From Rhodoligotrophos appendicifer (lineage in GTDB: Bacteria > Pseudomonadota > Alphaproteobacteria > Rhizobiales > Im1), in NCBI RefSeq assembly GCF_007474605.1, contig NZ_VHKL01000005.1:62001-126000 (forward strand): DNA of 64,000 nt, written 5' to 3'. The notes beneath the pieces were generated by a model. That model was not told the DNA's origin. It ran no database searches and saw nothing but the letters and a program-made list of their open reading frames with translations. Positions within the stretch are counted from its first letter, which is position 1, and each line of letters opens with the position of its first letter. Shown here in pieces: positions 17,401-26,865 of this stretch. The position numbers were made by a program, and so were the translations under genes.

Positions 17401-17946
17401 GATCTTGAATTGTTTGGCCCAGCCTTCAAACTTCTCAACAAAATTGGCGAGAAATTTCCTCGTACCCTCGTCAGTAACGGTGTGGTCGGCATCCACGAGA
17501 CCCTCCTTCCAGACGAGATAGACCTCAGGTTGCGACAACAGGTGCATGTGCAGGATCGGCAGGATCGGCCGCAAGGCAGCCTGTGCGGCAGCCGTCCCGA
17601 CGCTGGATCCGCTGGTGCCGACCATGGCGACCGGCTTTCCCTTCCAGATATTGTGGCCATAGGGCCGGCTCCCCCAATCGAGGGCGTTCTTCAAAACCGG
17701 CGTGAACGATCGATTATATTCCGGCGTGACCAAAAGCACTCCATCGGCTGACGCGATTTCCTGTTTCATCCGGACGACGGGCGCGGGGAGATCGGCCTCC
17801 AAGTCTTGATTGAACATGGGCACATCCCCGAGCTCGACGATGCGGAACTGCGTCTCCGGGGATGCGAGCTTGGCCAACGCCAAGGCGAGCTTGTGGTTGA
17901 TCGAGGCCTTTCGCAAGGATCCGACGAAAACGGCGACATTCGTCAT
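17398..17946 (-). CDS. NADPH-dependent FMN reductase (chromate/quinone reductase type)
   Basis: A 182-residue flavodoxin-fold enzyme that uses NAD(P)H and FMN to reduce quinones, azo dyes or chromate in the cytosol. The FMN phosphate loop is GSLRKASIN (9-17). The isoalloxazine-binding motif is TPEYNRSFTPVLKNALDW, and GTSGSSVG follows near 110-117. This combination is typical of the ChrR/YieF/azoreductase group. The start is ATG at 17946, where the phosphate loop is at the normal distance from the N-terminus. It stands alone, with a strong terminator at its 3' end and the NicO gene 75 bases upstream in the same orientation. Confidence 0.9.
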   Translation of the reverse strand: MTNVAVFVGSLRKASINHKLALALAKLASPETQFRIVELGDVPMFNQDLEADLPAPVVRMKQEIASADGVLLVTPEYNRSFTPVLKNALDWGSRPYGHNIWKGKPVAMVGTSGSSVGTAAAQAALRPILPILHMHLLSQPEVYLVWKEGLVDADHTVTDEGTRKFLANFVEKFEGWAKQFKI

Positions 17947-18021
17947 TGCAACTCCGTTCCTGGTGAATGCTAGAGGGGGGCAATCTAAGGGTTGCGCCGC
18001 ATGCAGCGCAAGCCGGCAGCG

Positions 18022-19101
18022 TCACAGCAGGGGGTTCATCGGCGTGGTGATGGTCTCGGCGAACAGGACGACCCCGATGAGCACGAGGGCGAGACCGCCA
18101 AGGATGGCGAGGCTGGAGGTCATGGCAGTATAGGCGCGGGCCGAACCGCTGGACAGCTTGGTGGCCAGGTTGCGCGAACCCACTGCGAGCATGGCGATGG
18201 CGGTGACGGTGATCGCGGTGCCCAGCGCCATGGCGAAAGTCGCGGCGATTCCGGCGAGATAGATGTCGGCACCGCTGGCGAAGATGAGGACGATCAAGGC
18301 GCCCGAACAGGGTCGGATGCCCACGGCGAAGCTGATGGCCAGCGCGCGCCGCAGCGACCAGTCGCCCTCGGTGGCTTGCGGACCCGGCAGATGCTCGTGC
18401 CCGCAGCCGCAGTCGTCGCCATGGCCATGATCATCGTGATGATGATGGCCGGCGTGATGATCGTGATGATCGTGATGATGGCCGCCCTGACCGACCGTTG
18501 CCGCGGCCAGAGCAGGTCGGGGTGTCTCGGACAGCCGCCTGATGGCGCGCCAGAGGATCAAGGCGCCCATGACTACGACGAGCGCATAGCTCGCGAGCTC
18601 GAGATAATAGCCCATGATCCGCGTGGTCCCGAAGGCGGCCCGGGCCAGCAGGAGGACGATTGAAACCAGGATGATGGCGGACAGCGCCTGAAACAGGGAG
18701 CTCAGGAAGGCCAGCTGGATGCCGCGCTTGAGCTGCTGTTCATTGGCCAACAGATAGGCGGAGATGACGGCCTTGCCGTGGCCCGGTCCGGCGGCATGAA
18801 AGATCCCGTAGAGGAAACTCACCAGCGCCAGGCTGGAGCCCGCCGCCACGCTCCAGTTCTCCTTCAGCGACTTCAGCGAGACGGTGAGCTCGCGATAGAA
18901 GCCTTGTTGCGTCGTCCTGAGCCAAATCTCGGCCCTCATCCACCAAGAGAGGCGCCGGGGCGCCGCCTCCGCCTCCGAGGGCTTAGCGGGAACGAGTTGT
19001 GCTAGGACAAGCGGCTCGGAGGTAAGCGGGGCAGCCTGCGTTTGTGGGATCGCGAGGAACATCGATAGCGCGCAGAAGAGCGCAATAACCAGTCCTCGCA
19101 T
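18022..19101 (-). CDS. NicO-family metal permease with His-rich loop
   Basis: A 359-residue membrane protein of the NicO/RcnA nickel-cobalt family. It has a signal-like N-terminal hydrophobic segment, about six further membrane helices, and the family motifs HAAGPGHGKAVISAYL and AVGIRPCSGALIVLIFASG. Between helices lies a cytoplasmic His/Asp loop (about 215-245) rich in HHDH and GHGDDCGCGHEH units. Known members export Ni2+/Co2+ or import Ni2+. Here it is the last gene of a zinc-type ABC operon, 21 bases after the binding-protein gene, and is probably under Zur control. A role in zinc traffic, or in balancing nickel/cobalt during zinc starvation, is inferred. Confidence 0.85.
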   Translation of the reverse strand: MRGLVIALFCALSMFLAIPQTQAAPLTSEPLVLAQLVPAKPSEAEAAPRRLSWWMRAEIWLRTTQQGFYRELTVSLKSLKENWSVAAGSSLALVSFLYGIFHAAGPGHGKAVISAYLLANEQQLKRGIQLAFLSSLFQALSAIILVSIVLLLARAAFGTTRIMGYYLELASYALVVVMGALILWRAIRRLSETPRPALAAATVGQGGHHHDHHDHHAGHHHHDDHGHGDDCGCGHEHLPGPQATEGDWSLRRALAISFAVGIRPCSGALIVLIFASGADIYLAGIAATFAMALGTAITVTAIAMLAVGSRNLATKLSSGSARAYTAMTSSLAILGGLALVLIGVVLFAETITTPMNPLL

Positions 19102-19122
19102 GCCTTGTCATCTCCTTGATCG

Positions 19123-20070
19123 TCAGCTGCCGGCCAGAGCCTTGGTGAGCTCTTCGGCATTCGCCTTGAACATCGCCACATAGCTGGAGGCGGGGCCACC
19201 TTCCGGCGACAGCGCATCCGAAAACAGCTGCCCGCCGACTTGCGCGCCGGTCTCGCGCGCGATCTGATCCATCAGCTTCGGGTTGGTGATGTTTTCCACG
19301 AACACCGCCTTGATCTTGTCGCGTCGGATCTGGTCGATGATCCTCGCAACGTCCGCAGCCGAAGCTTCCGCCTCCGTCGACACGCCCGATGGCGCGATGA
19401 AGGTGATGCCGTAGGCGGCGCCGAAATAGCCGAAAGCATCGTGCGAGGTCACGATTTTCCGATTGGCTTCCGGGATGGCCGCGAACTCCTGCTTCAGCTT
19501 TGCATTCATCGCTTCGAGCTCTGCCGCATAGGCGCGCGCCCTCTCCTTATAGACCTCTGCATGGGCCGGGTCGATCTTCGACAAAGCCTTTGCGACATTG
19601 TCGACATAGATCACGCCATTAGCGAGGTCCTGCCAGGCATGGGGATCGACCGTGCCATGATCGTGCTCGTGCTCATGGTCATCACCCTCATGGTCCTCTT
19701 CCGCTTCAGCCTCGCTGAATTGGCGGGGGGTGACGCCGGTCGACGCGACCACCTCGGTCCCCTTGAAGCCGGACGATTTCACGAGCCGGGGTAACCAGGT
19801 TTCGAAATTGAGACCGTTGACGATGAGGAGGCGGGCGTTGGCCAGGGATTTGGCATCCTTCGGCGTCGGCTCATAGACATGGGCGTCGCCATCCGGACCC
19901 ACCAGCGTGGTGACCGCGACATGCGCGCCGCCCACCTGTTTGACGATGTCGCCGAGAATGGAAAAGCTCGCGACGACCGGCACGGGACGATCCTCGGCCC
20001 GGGCGGTGCCTGCCAATCCTGAGACGCCGGCGGCGAGGGCAAGGGCAAGCAGGGTGCGACGGGTGGTCAT
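19123..20070 (-). CDS. znuA: Zinc ABC transporter substrate-binding protein
   Basis: A 315-residue periplasmic binding protein of the cluster A-I (ZnuA/AztC) type. It has a twin-arginine-like N-terminus (TTRRTLLALALAAG), cleavage near ARA, and metal-ligand histidines in DGDAHVYEPTP, VDPHAWQD and TSHDAFGYF. An acidic His-rich loop (EEDHEGDDHEHEHDHG, about 123-138), a hallmark of zinc-specific members, lies between them. ATG at 20070 is preferred to ATG at 20079, because the GGGAG ribosome binding site abuts the latter but is well spaced for the former. It follows the permease gene closely. Zinc specificity is supported by the His loop and the Zur-like box upstream of the operon. Confidence 0.9.
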   Translation of the reverse strand: MTTRRTLLALALAAGVSGLAGTARAEDRPVPVVASFSILGDIVKQVGGAHVAVTTLVGPDGDAHVYEPTPKDAKSLANARLLIVNGLNFETWLPRLVKSSGFKGTEVVASTGVTPRQFSEAEAEEDHEGDDHEHEHDHGTVDPHAWQDLANGVIYVDNVAKALSKIDPAHAEVYKERARAYAAELEAMNAKLKQEFAAIPEANRKIVTSHDAFGYFGAAYGITFIAPSGVSTEAEASAADVARIIDQIRRDKIKAVFVENITNPKLMDQIARETGAQVGGQLFSDALSPEGGPASSYVAMFKANAEELTKALAGS

Positions 20071-20091
20071 GATGAACATCTCCCGATGAGG

Positions 20092-20961
20092 TCAGCGTTG
20101 GACATGGCCGAGGCGGATGGCGGAAGCGGCAAGACTGCCGAAGCGGCCGAAGCCGATGGAGAGGATGTAGAGGACCCCGGCGGCGAGAATGATGGCCGGC
20201 GATGCCGGCAGATCCTGGTGGTAGGACAGAAGCAGCCCCGCGACGCTCGCGATGAGGCCGAGAAGGATGGCGACCGCCATCTGGCCCGGAACCGTCTCGG
20301 CCCAGAAGCGGGCGGCGGTGGCCGGCAGCATCATCAGCCCGACCACCATGAGGGTGCCGAGGGCATGAAAGCCGCCGACCAGGTTCAAGACGACGAGGGC
20401 CAGGAACAGGCTGTGGATGACGAGACCGGCGCCGCTGACGACCCTGAGGAAACCGGGATCCAGGCACTCCACCAAGAGCGGTCGGTAGATGATCGCAAGC
20501 CCGATCATGGTGATGGTGGTGATCGAACCGATCAGCAGGAGGGCTGCATCGTCGAGAGCGAGCACCGTACCGAACAGCACATGCAGGAGATCCACATTCG
20601 AGCCGCGGATGGAGACGAGCAGAACCCCCAGGCCGAGGGAGACCAGGTAGAAGGCTGCAAAGCTCGCATCCTCGCGCAGCGGCGTAAGACGCGAGACGAT
20701 CCCCGACAGCAGGGCGACGGCCAACCCGGTGACGACCCCGCCCACGGTCATGGCGAACAGCGAGAGGCCGGCCACCAGAAATCCGATGGCCGCACCCGGC
20801 AGGATCGCATGCGCCATGGCATCCCCCACCAGGCTCATGCGGCGCAACACGAGGAGCACCCCCACCGGTGCCGAGCCGAGCGACAGGGCGACGCAGCCGA
20901 CCAGCGCCCGACGCATGAAGCCGTATTCTACGAAGGGTCCGAACAGCGCATCCGGTGTCAT
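20092..20961 (-). CDS. znuB: Zinc ABC transporter permease
   Basis: A 289-residue membrane protein of the ABC-3 (ZnuB) family with eight or so hydrophobic segments. Motifs include RRMSLVGDAMAHAILPGAAIGF near the N-terminus and GTLMVVGLMMLPATAARFWA later, both conserved in metal-chelate permeases. The start ATG at 20961 overlaps the stop of the ATPase gene (ATGA), so the two are translationally coupled and the longer upstream frame can be dismissed. It forms the translocation channel for zinc with the ATPase and binding protein of the same operon. Confidence 0.92.
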   Translation of the reverse strand: MTPDALFGPFVEYGFMRRALVGCVALSLGSAPVGVLLVLRRMSLVGDAMAHAILPGAAIGFLVAGLSLFAMTVGGVVTGLAVALLSGIVSRLTPLREDASFAAFYLVSLGLGVLLVSIRGSNVDLLHVLFGTVLALDDAALLLIGSITTITMIGLAIIYRPLLVECLDPGFLRVVSGAGLVIHSLFLALVVLNLVGGFHALGTLMVVGLMMLPATAARFWAETVPGQMAVAILLGLIASVAGLLLSYHQDLPASPAIILAAGVLYILSIGFGRFGSLAASAIRLGHVQR

Positions 20962-21704
20962 GCGACTTTCCGTTCGCACAAGGCCGCGGTGTCGTCCCAA
21001 GCCTCGCCCATGCGCCGCGCAGCCAGCAGGTTTTCTGGCGTGAGCGTGGTCGCGGTCGGGCCCCAGGCGATGGGCTCCCGGGCGATGAGCAGGGTCTCGG
21101 GAAAGTTCTCGCGCACGAGTTCCATATCGTGGAGGACGGCGATGACGGTGCGGCGCTCGCCGTGCCAGCGATGGATCAGGCCCAGGAGGTCGGCAGTGGT
21201 CTTGGCGTCTATGGCGGTGAACGGCTCGTCGAGCAGCAGCAGGCTCGCCTCCTGGAGCAGCATGCGGGCAAACAGCGCCCGCTGCAGCTGACCGCCGGAC
21301 AGCGTGCCGATGACGCGGCCTTCCAGCCCGGTGAGCCCCACCGCCTGGATCGCATCCGTCACCTTTTCGAGCGGGCGGCCTGCGATGCGCCTGAACATGC
21401 CGGTCTTGGACCAGGTTCCGAGGGCGACGAGGTCGAGCACCGTGATGGGAAAGCTGCGGTCCAGCTCGCTGATCTGCGGCAGATAGGCAATGTCCCGGCG
21501 ATGGGTGCCGATCTGCTCGATACGACCGGCGGAGGCGGGAACGGCTCCGATCAGCCCCTTGAGCAGCGTGGACTTGCCTGCGCCATTGGGTCCGACGATG
21601 GCGGTCAGCGATCCCGGCTCGAAACGGCCGGTCAGGTGGTGGACGGCCGGATGGCGCCGATAGGCGAGGGTCAGGTCCTTCAGTTCGACGGCGGGCCCGG
21701 TCAT
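20958..21704 (-). CDS. znuC: Zinc ABC transporter ATP-binding protein
   Basis: A 248-residue ABC ATPase. Walker A GPNGAGKST lies near 35-43, the signature LSGGQLQRALFAR near 130-142, and Walker B LLLLDEPFTAID near 150-161 with the switch histidine in VLHDME. It closely fits the ZnuC/AztA type. A TTG at 21722 is in frame, but ATG at 21704 lies 4 bases after the stop of the 42-residue upstream ORF and gives the normal N-terminus. It energises zinc import through the permease encoded next. Confidence 0.92.
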   Translation of the reverse strand: MTGPAVELKDLTLAYRRHPAVHHLTGRFEPGSLTAIVGPNGAGKSTLLKGLIGAVPASAGRIEQIGTHRRDIAYLPQISELDRSFPITVLDLVALGTWSKTGMFRRIAGRPLEKVTDAIQAVGLTGLEGRVIGTLSGGQLQRALFARMLLQEASLLLLDEPFTAIDAKTTADLLGLIHRWHGERRTVIAVLHDMELVRENFPETLLIAREPIAWGPTATTLTPENLLAARRMGEAWDDTAALCERKVA

Positions 21705-21708
21705 CGCA

Positions 21709-21837
21709 TCACCACCAATCAAGGGCCCAGCCGATCAACGCCCAGAGCACGCCGCTGGCGGCCAGCGCGAGGGCCAATCGGTCGAGCGCCGAGCTGCGCA
21801 GGGCGGAAGAGGCAGTGGAGCGGTTTTGATATAACAT
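21709..21837 (-). CDS. 42-residue membrane peptide at the head of the zinc operon
   Basis: A short ORF from ATG 21837 to TGA 21709, 4 bases before the ATPase start. The product has a polar N-terminus (MLYQNRSTASSALRSSALDR) followed by a hydrophobic Leu/Ala helix with a Trp-rich end (GWALDWW). Codons from the middle on are strongly GC-ending (CTC, GAC, GCC, CTG, ATC), as in real genes here. The tight spacing suggests translational coupling. Its ATG lies inside a Zur-like half-site, and only a weak AGAG precedes it. I do not recognise a family. It could be a small subunit or regulator of the transporter. Confidence 0.55.
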   Translation of the reverse strand: MLYQNRSTASSALRSSALDRLALALAASGVLWALIGWALDWW

Positions 21838-21840
21838 TAC
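21822..21840. promoter_or_regulatory. Second, weaker Zur-like site
   Basis: TATAACATTAC (21830-21840) matches one half of the Zur palindrome TGTTATANTATAACA plus its flank well, while the other half (GGTTTTG) matches only 4 of 7. It overlaps the start codon of the 42-residue ORF. It could be an auxiliary site for the operator at 21894-21910. Confidence 0.35.
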
Positions 21841-21893
21841 AGATCTCTGTGCAGGCCTCAGATACTCCACCCGGCATCCGGAATGCAAGTTTT

Positions 21894-21910
21894 TTGTTAC
21901 TTTATAACAT
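21894..21910. promoter_or_regulatory. Zur-type operator between the zinc operon and recQ
   Basis: TTGTTACTTTATAACAT matches the proteobacterial Zur palindrome ATGTTATANTATAACAT at 14 of 17 positions. It lies about 60-70 bases upstream of the first ORF of the zinc uptake operon, where a repressor site would be expected, in a locally AT-rich patch. Confidence 0.65.
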
Positions 21911-22001
21911 AGCTGGAGCTTGATCTGCGCGGCAGCGGGGACAAGGGCTGAGGAAGCCTCTCGCCTCCAAACTCCCCTTGCGCTGCAAACCGGGCTGGGC
22001 C

Positions 22002-23840
<1,839 letters not shown>

Positions 23841-23865
23841 GGGTCAGGCTGCTCAGCCTTCAGGC

Positions 23866-24042
23866 TCACGTGTCGGGCTCCAGCGACTGGGCAGCCCCGA
23901 TCGGCCCGCCCCCGTGGAAGGTTGAAGCGAGAACCAGAAGAAGGAAGGTCGAGACCGCCACGACGATCAACAGAATGAGAGTGGCGTTGGCGGCCTTGTC
24001 GAGAAGCCGCCGTCCCGTGCTTGGTTGCCGCACCCTTCGCAT
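23866..24042 (-). CDS. 58-residue single-helix membrane protein
   Basis: A short ORF, ATG 24042 to TGA 23866. The N-terminus is basic (MRRVRQPSTGRRLLDK), followed by a strong membrane helix (about 21-40, Leu/Ile/Val-rich) and a Gly/Pro-rich tail (FHGGGPIGAAQSLEPDT), predicting a bitopic protein with the N-terminus inside. Codon use is GC-ending and ordinary for the window. A weak AGAAG-like ribosome site precedes the ATG. It is convergent with recQ. I do not recognise a family. Confidence 0.5.
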   Translation of the reverse strand: MRRVRQPSTGRRLLDKAANATLILLIVVAVSTFLLLVLASTFHGGGPIGAAQSLEPDT

Positions 24043-24254
24043 CTTCTGAATCTCGACAAACGACGCTCGATTGACCCCGCTCGCCTTATAGCAGATCGGC
24101 GTCGTGCGAGCAGTGCAAATTCAGTCGCGTTTTGGCACCAGTTTCCTCCCTGAATCGGCGCTGGCATTGAACTCTCGGCTTGTCAGCGCGAAGGTTCCGT
24201 TGGAATGTGCTGGCCGGTCGCGTGGTCGCGCGGAATCGCGTGTCGAGGTCTCCT

Positions 24255-25157
24255 GTGAAAATTGGTCTGAACCTGAAGCAGGGCTTGCTCGAAGCCGCGC
24301 TCATCGTGGCCTGGAGCTCGAGCTTCATTGGCGCGGTGCTGGCGACGGAGACGTCGTCCTTCTCGTTGGTCTTGTTCTGGCGTTTCATCATTTTGGCCGT
24401 TCTGCTGCTTCCCTTCGTCGTCTCGGCAATCCGTCGGGGCGTGCGCCGACGTGACCTCCTGGTCAATGCCGGCATGGGCGGTCTGGCGATGTTCGCCTGC
24501 ATCGCGCTGCATCTGAAGGCGATCGATCTGGGGGTCGCCGCCGGCACCTTGTCTCTGGTCGCAGCCCTCCAGCCCCTGGCCACGGCGGCTCTGGCCGGCC
24601 CCCTGCTGGGGGATGTGGTGCGCCGCAGCCAGTGGCTCGGCCTGCTCGTGGGCTTTGCCGGCGTGATGTTCGCAGTCGGTGCCGATCCGGGTGAGGCTCC
24701 CCCCTGGGCCTATGCCGTTGCCATAGCCGGCACCATGGCCCTGGTCGCAGCGACGCTCCTCGCCAAGGCCAAGCCCACCACCCTTGGCATCCTGCCGGGG
24801 CTGGGCATCCAGAGCATGGCGGCAGCGGTCCTCTATGCCCCTCTCGCGGCCTATGACGGAACCCTGATGCCGGTCTTCGAGTGGGACTTCCTCTGGGCGC
24901 TGGCGTGGCTCATCGTCTTCGCGACCTTTGGCGGGTTCGGTCTCTATTGGCTGTGCCTGAGAAGCACCTCAGCGACCCGGGTGGGCACCCTGCTCTATAT
25001 GAGCCCGCCGGTGACCATGGTCTGGGCCTGGGCCATGTTCGGCCAGCCGGTCACCGTCACGGCCATGATCGGATTTGGTTTCTGCCTTCTGGGCCTGGTT
25101 CTGGCGCGCGAGAGGCCGTCCCGCCCCCTGTCGCTAAAACCCTCGGGCGAGGCCTGA
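24255..25157 (+). CDS. EamA/DMT-family transporter
   Basis: A 300-residue membrane protein with ten predicted helices in two EamA repeats, the layout of drug/metabolite exporters such as RhaT and YdcZ-like proteins. Conserved features include the N-terminal ALIVAWSSSFIGA segment and the second-repeat ALYWLCLRSTSATRVGTLLYMSPP-type stretch, seen here as LYWLCLRSTSATR and LLYMSPPVTMVWAW. The frame is open from 24180, but GTG at 24255 has GAGG 6-10 bases upstream and starts the first helix at a normal distance. The substrate is unknown. A hairpin follows at 25162-25190. Confidence 0.88.
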   Translation: MKIGLNLKQGLLEAALIVAWSSSFIGAVLATETSSFSLVLFWRFIILAVLLLPFVVSAIRRGVRRRDLLVNAGMGGLAMFACIALHLKAIDLGVAAGTLSLVAALQPLATAALAGPLLGDVVRRSQWLGLLVGFAGVMFAVGADPGEAPPWAYAVAIAGTMALVAATLLAKAKPTTLGILPGLGIQSMAAAVLYAPLAAYDGTLMPVFEWDFLWALAWLIVFATFGGFGLYWLCLRSTSATRVGTLLYMSPPVTMVWAWAMFGQPVTVTAMIGFGFCLLGLVLARERPSRPLSLKPSGEA

Positions 25158-25161
25158 CGAT

Positions 25162-25190
25162 TGCCCCGGACCGGCCGTCCTGCCGGGGCA
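25162..25190. terminator. Hairpin between convergent genes
   Basis: TGCCCCGG (25162-25169) and CCGGGGCA (25183-25190) form a perfect 8-bp GC-rich stem with a 13-base loop, 4 bases after the transporter stop and 14 bases before the convergent lyase stop. No T-run is present on either side, so termination may be Rho-assisted. Confidence 0.5.
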
Positions 25191-25204
25191 GCCGCCGCCA
25201 CCGC

Positions 25205-26068
25205 TCAGCGATAGTCCTCGGCGATCCGCAGGATCGTCTCCGCGGAAGACAAGTGAGGCTTGTCGATCATCCGCCCGTCGATCTTGATCACCCCGGCTGT
25301 GGGATTGTCCTGGAAGGCCTCGACGATGGTCCTGGCCCAGCGCACTTCCTCGTCAGTGGGGGTCATGGCGGCATTGACGATATCCACATGCTTCGGGTGG
25401 ATGATGGCCTTGGCGCGAAAGCCGTCGCGCCGTGCCGCTTCCGCTTCTCGCCTCACGCGGTCGAGATCGTTGATGTCGGTGGCAACGGCATCGATCGCAG
25501 TGACGCCGGCCGCCGCAGCGGCAAACAGGCAGAGGTCCCGCGCCAGCAGGAACGGGCTGTTGTAGCGACCCTCCGTGCTGTTGCGCGAGGCGCCGAGCGC
25601 TGCTGCAAGGTCTTCCCCGCCCCAGAGCAGCCCCCAGAGCCGCGGACTGGCCCCTTCGAACTCGACGAGTTTGAGAACGGCCCGCGATGTCTCGGTGGCG
25701 ACCGGAATGATCCGTGTCGTGCCCAGCGTGATCTGCGAGACGGTTTCCAGGGCATCGAGATAGAGGGCAAGCCTGTTGACGTCATGCGCCCCTTCGCATT
25801 TGGGCAGCATGATGCCGTCCGGCTGCGCGGGCATCACCGCGACCAAATCCTCCAATGTCCGGCCGGTATCGAGTCCATTGACCCGGACGTAGATTTTTTG
25901 CCCCGGTTTACGGGCGGCGATCATGTCGGCGGTGATGGCGCGCGCCGCCGTCTTCTGATCCGGGGCGATGGAATCCTCGAGGTCGAGGATCAAGCCGTCG
26001 GCGGCGGTCTTCTTGGCGCTTTCGAACTTTCGCTCGCTGTCGCCGGGGACGAAGAGAAGGGATCGCAT
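25205..26068 (-). CDS. CitE/HpcH-family CoA-ester lyase
   Basis: A 287-residue TIM-barrel enzyme of the HpcH/HpaI aldolase and citrate lyase beta family, which cleaves or forms malyl-CoA, citramalyl-CoA or beta-methylmalyl-CoA. Visible marks: MRSLLFVPGDSERKFE at the N-terminus, GLILDLEDSI, YVRVNGLDTG (catalytic Arg), MLPKCEGAHD, and the C-terminal KAIIHPKHVDIVN. ATG at 26068 lies 5 bases after the MaoC stop; the much longer open frame upstream is an artefact of the MaoC gene. Pairing with a MaoC hydratase suggests sequential hydration and cleavage of an unsaturated acyl-CoA, for example mesaconyl-CoA. Specificity is inferred. Confidence 0.88.
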   Translation of the reverse strand: MRSLLFVPGDSERKFESAKKTAADGLILDLEDSIAPDQKTAARAITADMIAARKPGQKIYVRVNGLDTGRTLEDLVAVMPAQPDGIMLPKCEGAHDVNRLALYLDALETVSQITLGTTRIIPVATETSRAVLKLVEFEGASPRLWGLLWGGEDLAAALGASRNSTEGRYNSPFLLARDLCLFAAAAAGVTAIDAVATDINDLDRVRREAEAARRDGFRAKAIIHPKHVDIVNAAMTPTDEEVRWARTIVEAFQDNPTAGVIKIDGRMIDKPHLSSAETILRIAEDYR

Positions 26069-26073
26069 GGGGT

Positions 26074-26529
26074 TCAGGCCTTGGGGCGGCAGAGCATGAG
26101 GCCGACGCGGCGGCAACTGGCCACCACCTCCTCGCGCTGGTTGGTGGCGGTGTGCTCGAACTCGACGAGGCCCTGAGTGGGGCGCGACTTGCTGGGGCGG
26201 GTGGAGATGATCTTGGTATGCGCCTTCAGGGTGTCGCCATGGAAGACGGGCCGGGGAAACTTCACGTCGGTCATGGACAGATTGCCCACGGTGGTCCCGA
26301 GCGTCGTGTCGTAGACGGTCATGCCGACCAGGATGCCGAGCGTATAGAGGCTGTTGAACAGGCGCTCGCCGAATTCGGTCTGGGCGGCGAAATGGGCGTC
26401 GATATGCAAAGGCTGCGGGTTCATGGTCAGCAGGCTGAACATCGTGTTGTCCATCTCCGTCACCGTCCGGCTGAAGACGTGGTGGAACTCCTGGCCCACG
26501 AAGAACTCCTCGAAATACAGACCTGCCAT
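26074..26529 (-). CDS. MaoC-family enoyl-CoA hydratase
   Basis: A 151-residue single hot-dog domain of the MaoC/(R)-specific enoyl-CoA hydratase family. It carries the N-terminal GLYFEEFFVGQEFHH, the catalytic Asp/His region TMNPQPLHIDAHFA (about 42-55), and KAHTKIISTRPSKSRP. It is shorter than the two-domain mesaconyl-CoA hydratase of the ethylmalonyl-CoA pathway, so it would act as a dimer. ATG at 26529 begins MAGLYFEEF; an ATG 7 codons upstream is less likely. It is the first gene of a two-gene unit with the CoA-ester lyase. The pair probably hydrates and then splits a dicarboxylic enoyl-CoA. Confidence 0.87.
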   Translation of the reverse strand: MAGLYFEEFFVGQEFHHVFSRTVTEMDNTMFSLLTMNPQPLHIDAHFAAQTEFGERLFNSLYTLGILVGMTVYDTTLGTTVGNLSMTDVKFPRPVFHGDTLKAHTKIISTRPSKSRPTQGLVEFEHTATNQREEVVASCRRVGLMLCRPKA

Positions 26530-26865
26530 GGGTGACCTCCGCGTCTTCAAACGATGTGGCTGGGGACCTGTCCCCGCTGCATCTGGTCGGTGGGCGTGGC
26601 GCCGATTGGACGAGGGGTCGCGTCAGCCACGCTGCCCGCAGACCACTATGGCGAAAGCCGTGCTTCGGCAAGGGTCCGGTGGCGTCTCGCCCTGGAGGCG
26701 TCCGGTCCCGGCTGCGGCTGTTCGCCGACTTTCCCTCTTGTCATGCGCTGAATGACGTCCGCCCCGAAGCGGGTAGCATCAAGGTCTCACCTGGTATAAG
26801 ACGCCGGACGAGTGGCTGTTCCTCGCCATTTTTGGCTGTCCTGTTAACTTGCCTGGCGTTGCAGC
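26530..26865. other. Intergenic stretch without a supported gene
   Basis: 336 bases between the divergent MaoC and choloylglycine-hydrolase-type genes. Open frames cross it on the plus strand but have no ribosome sites, no family likeness and unusual composition (Trp, Cys and Arg-rich). I see no RNA gene, repeat or clear operator. It must hold the promoters of both flanking genes, but I cannot point to convincing -35/-10 pairs. Confidence 0.6.

Noticed and set aside
18415-18490. Short tandem repeats of gatgat/catgat units resembling a microsatellite or CRISPR-like array
   Set aside because: They encode the His/Asp metal-binding loop of the NicO permease in frame; there are no spacers.
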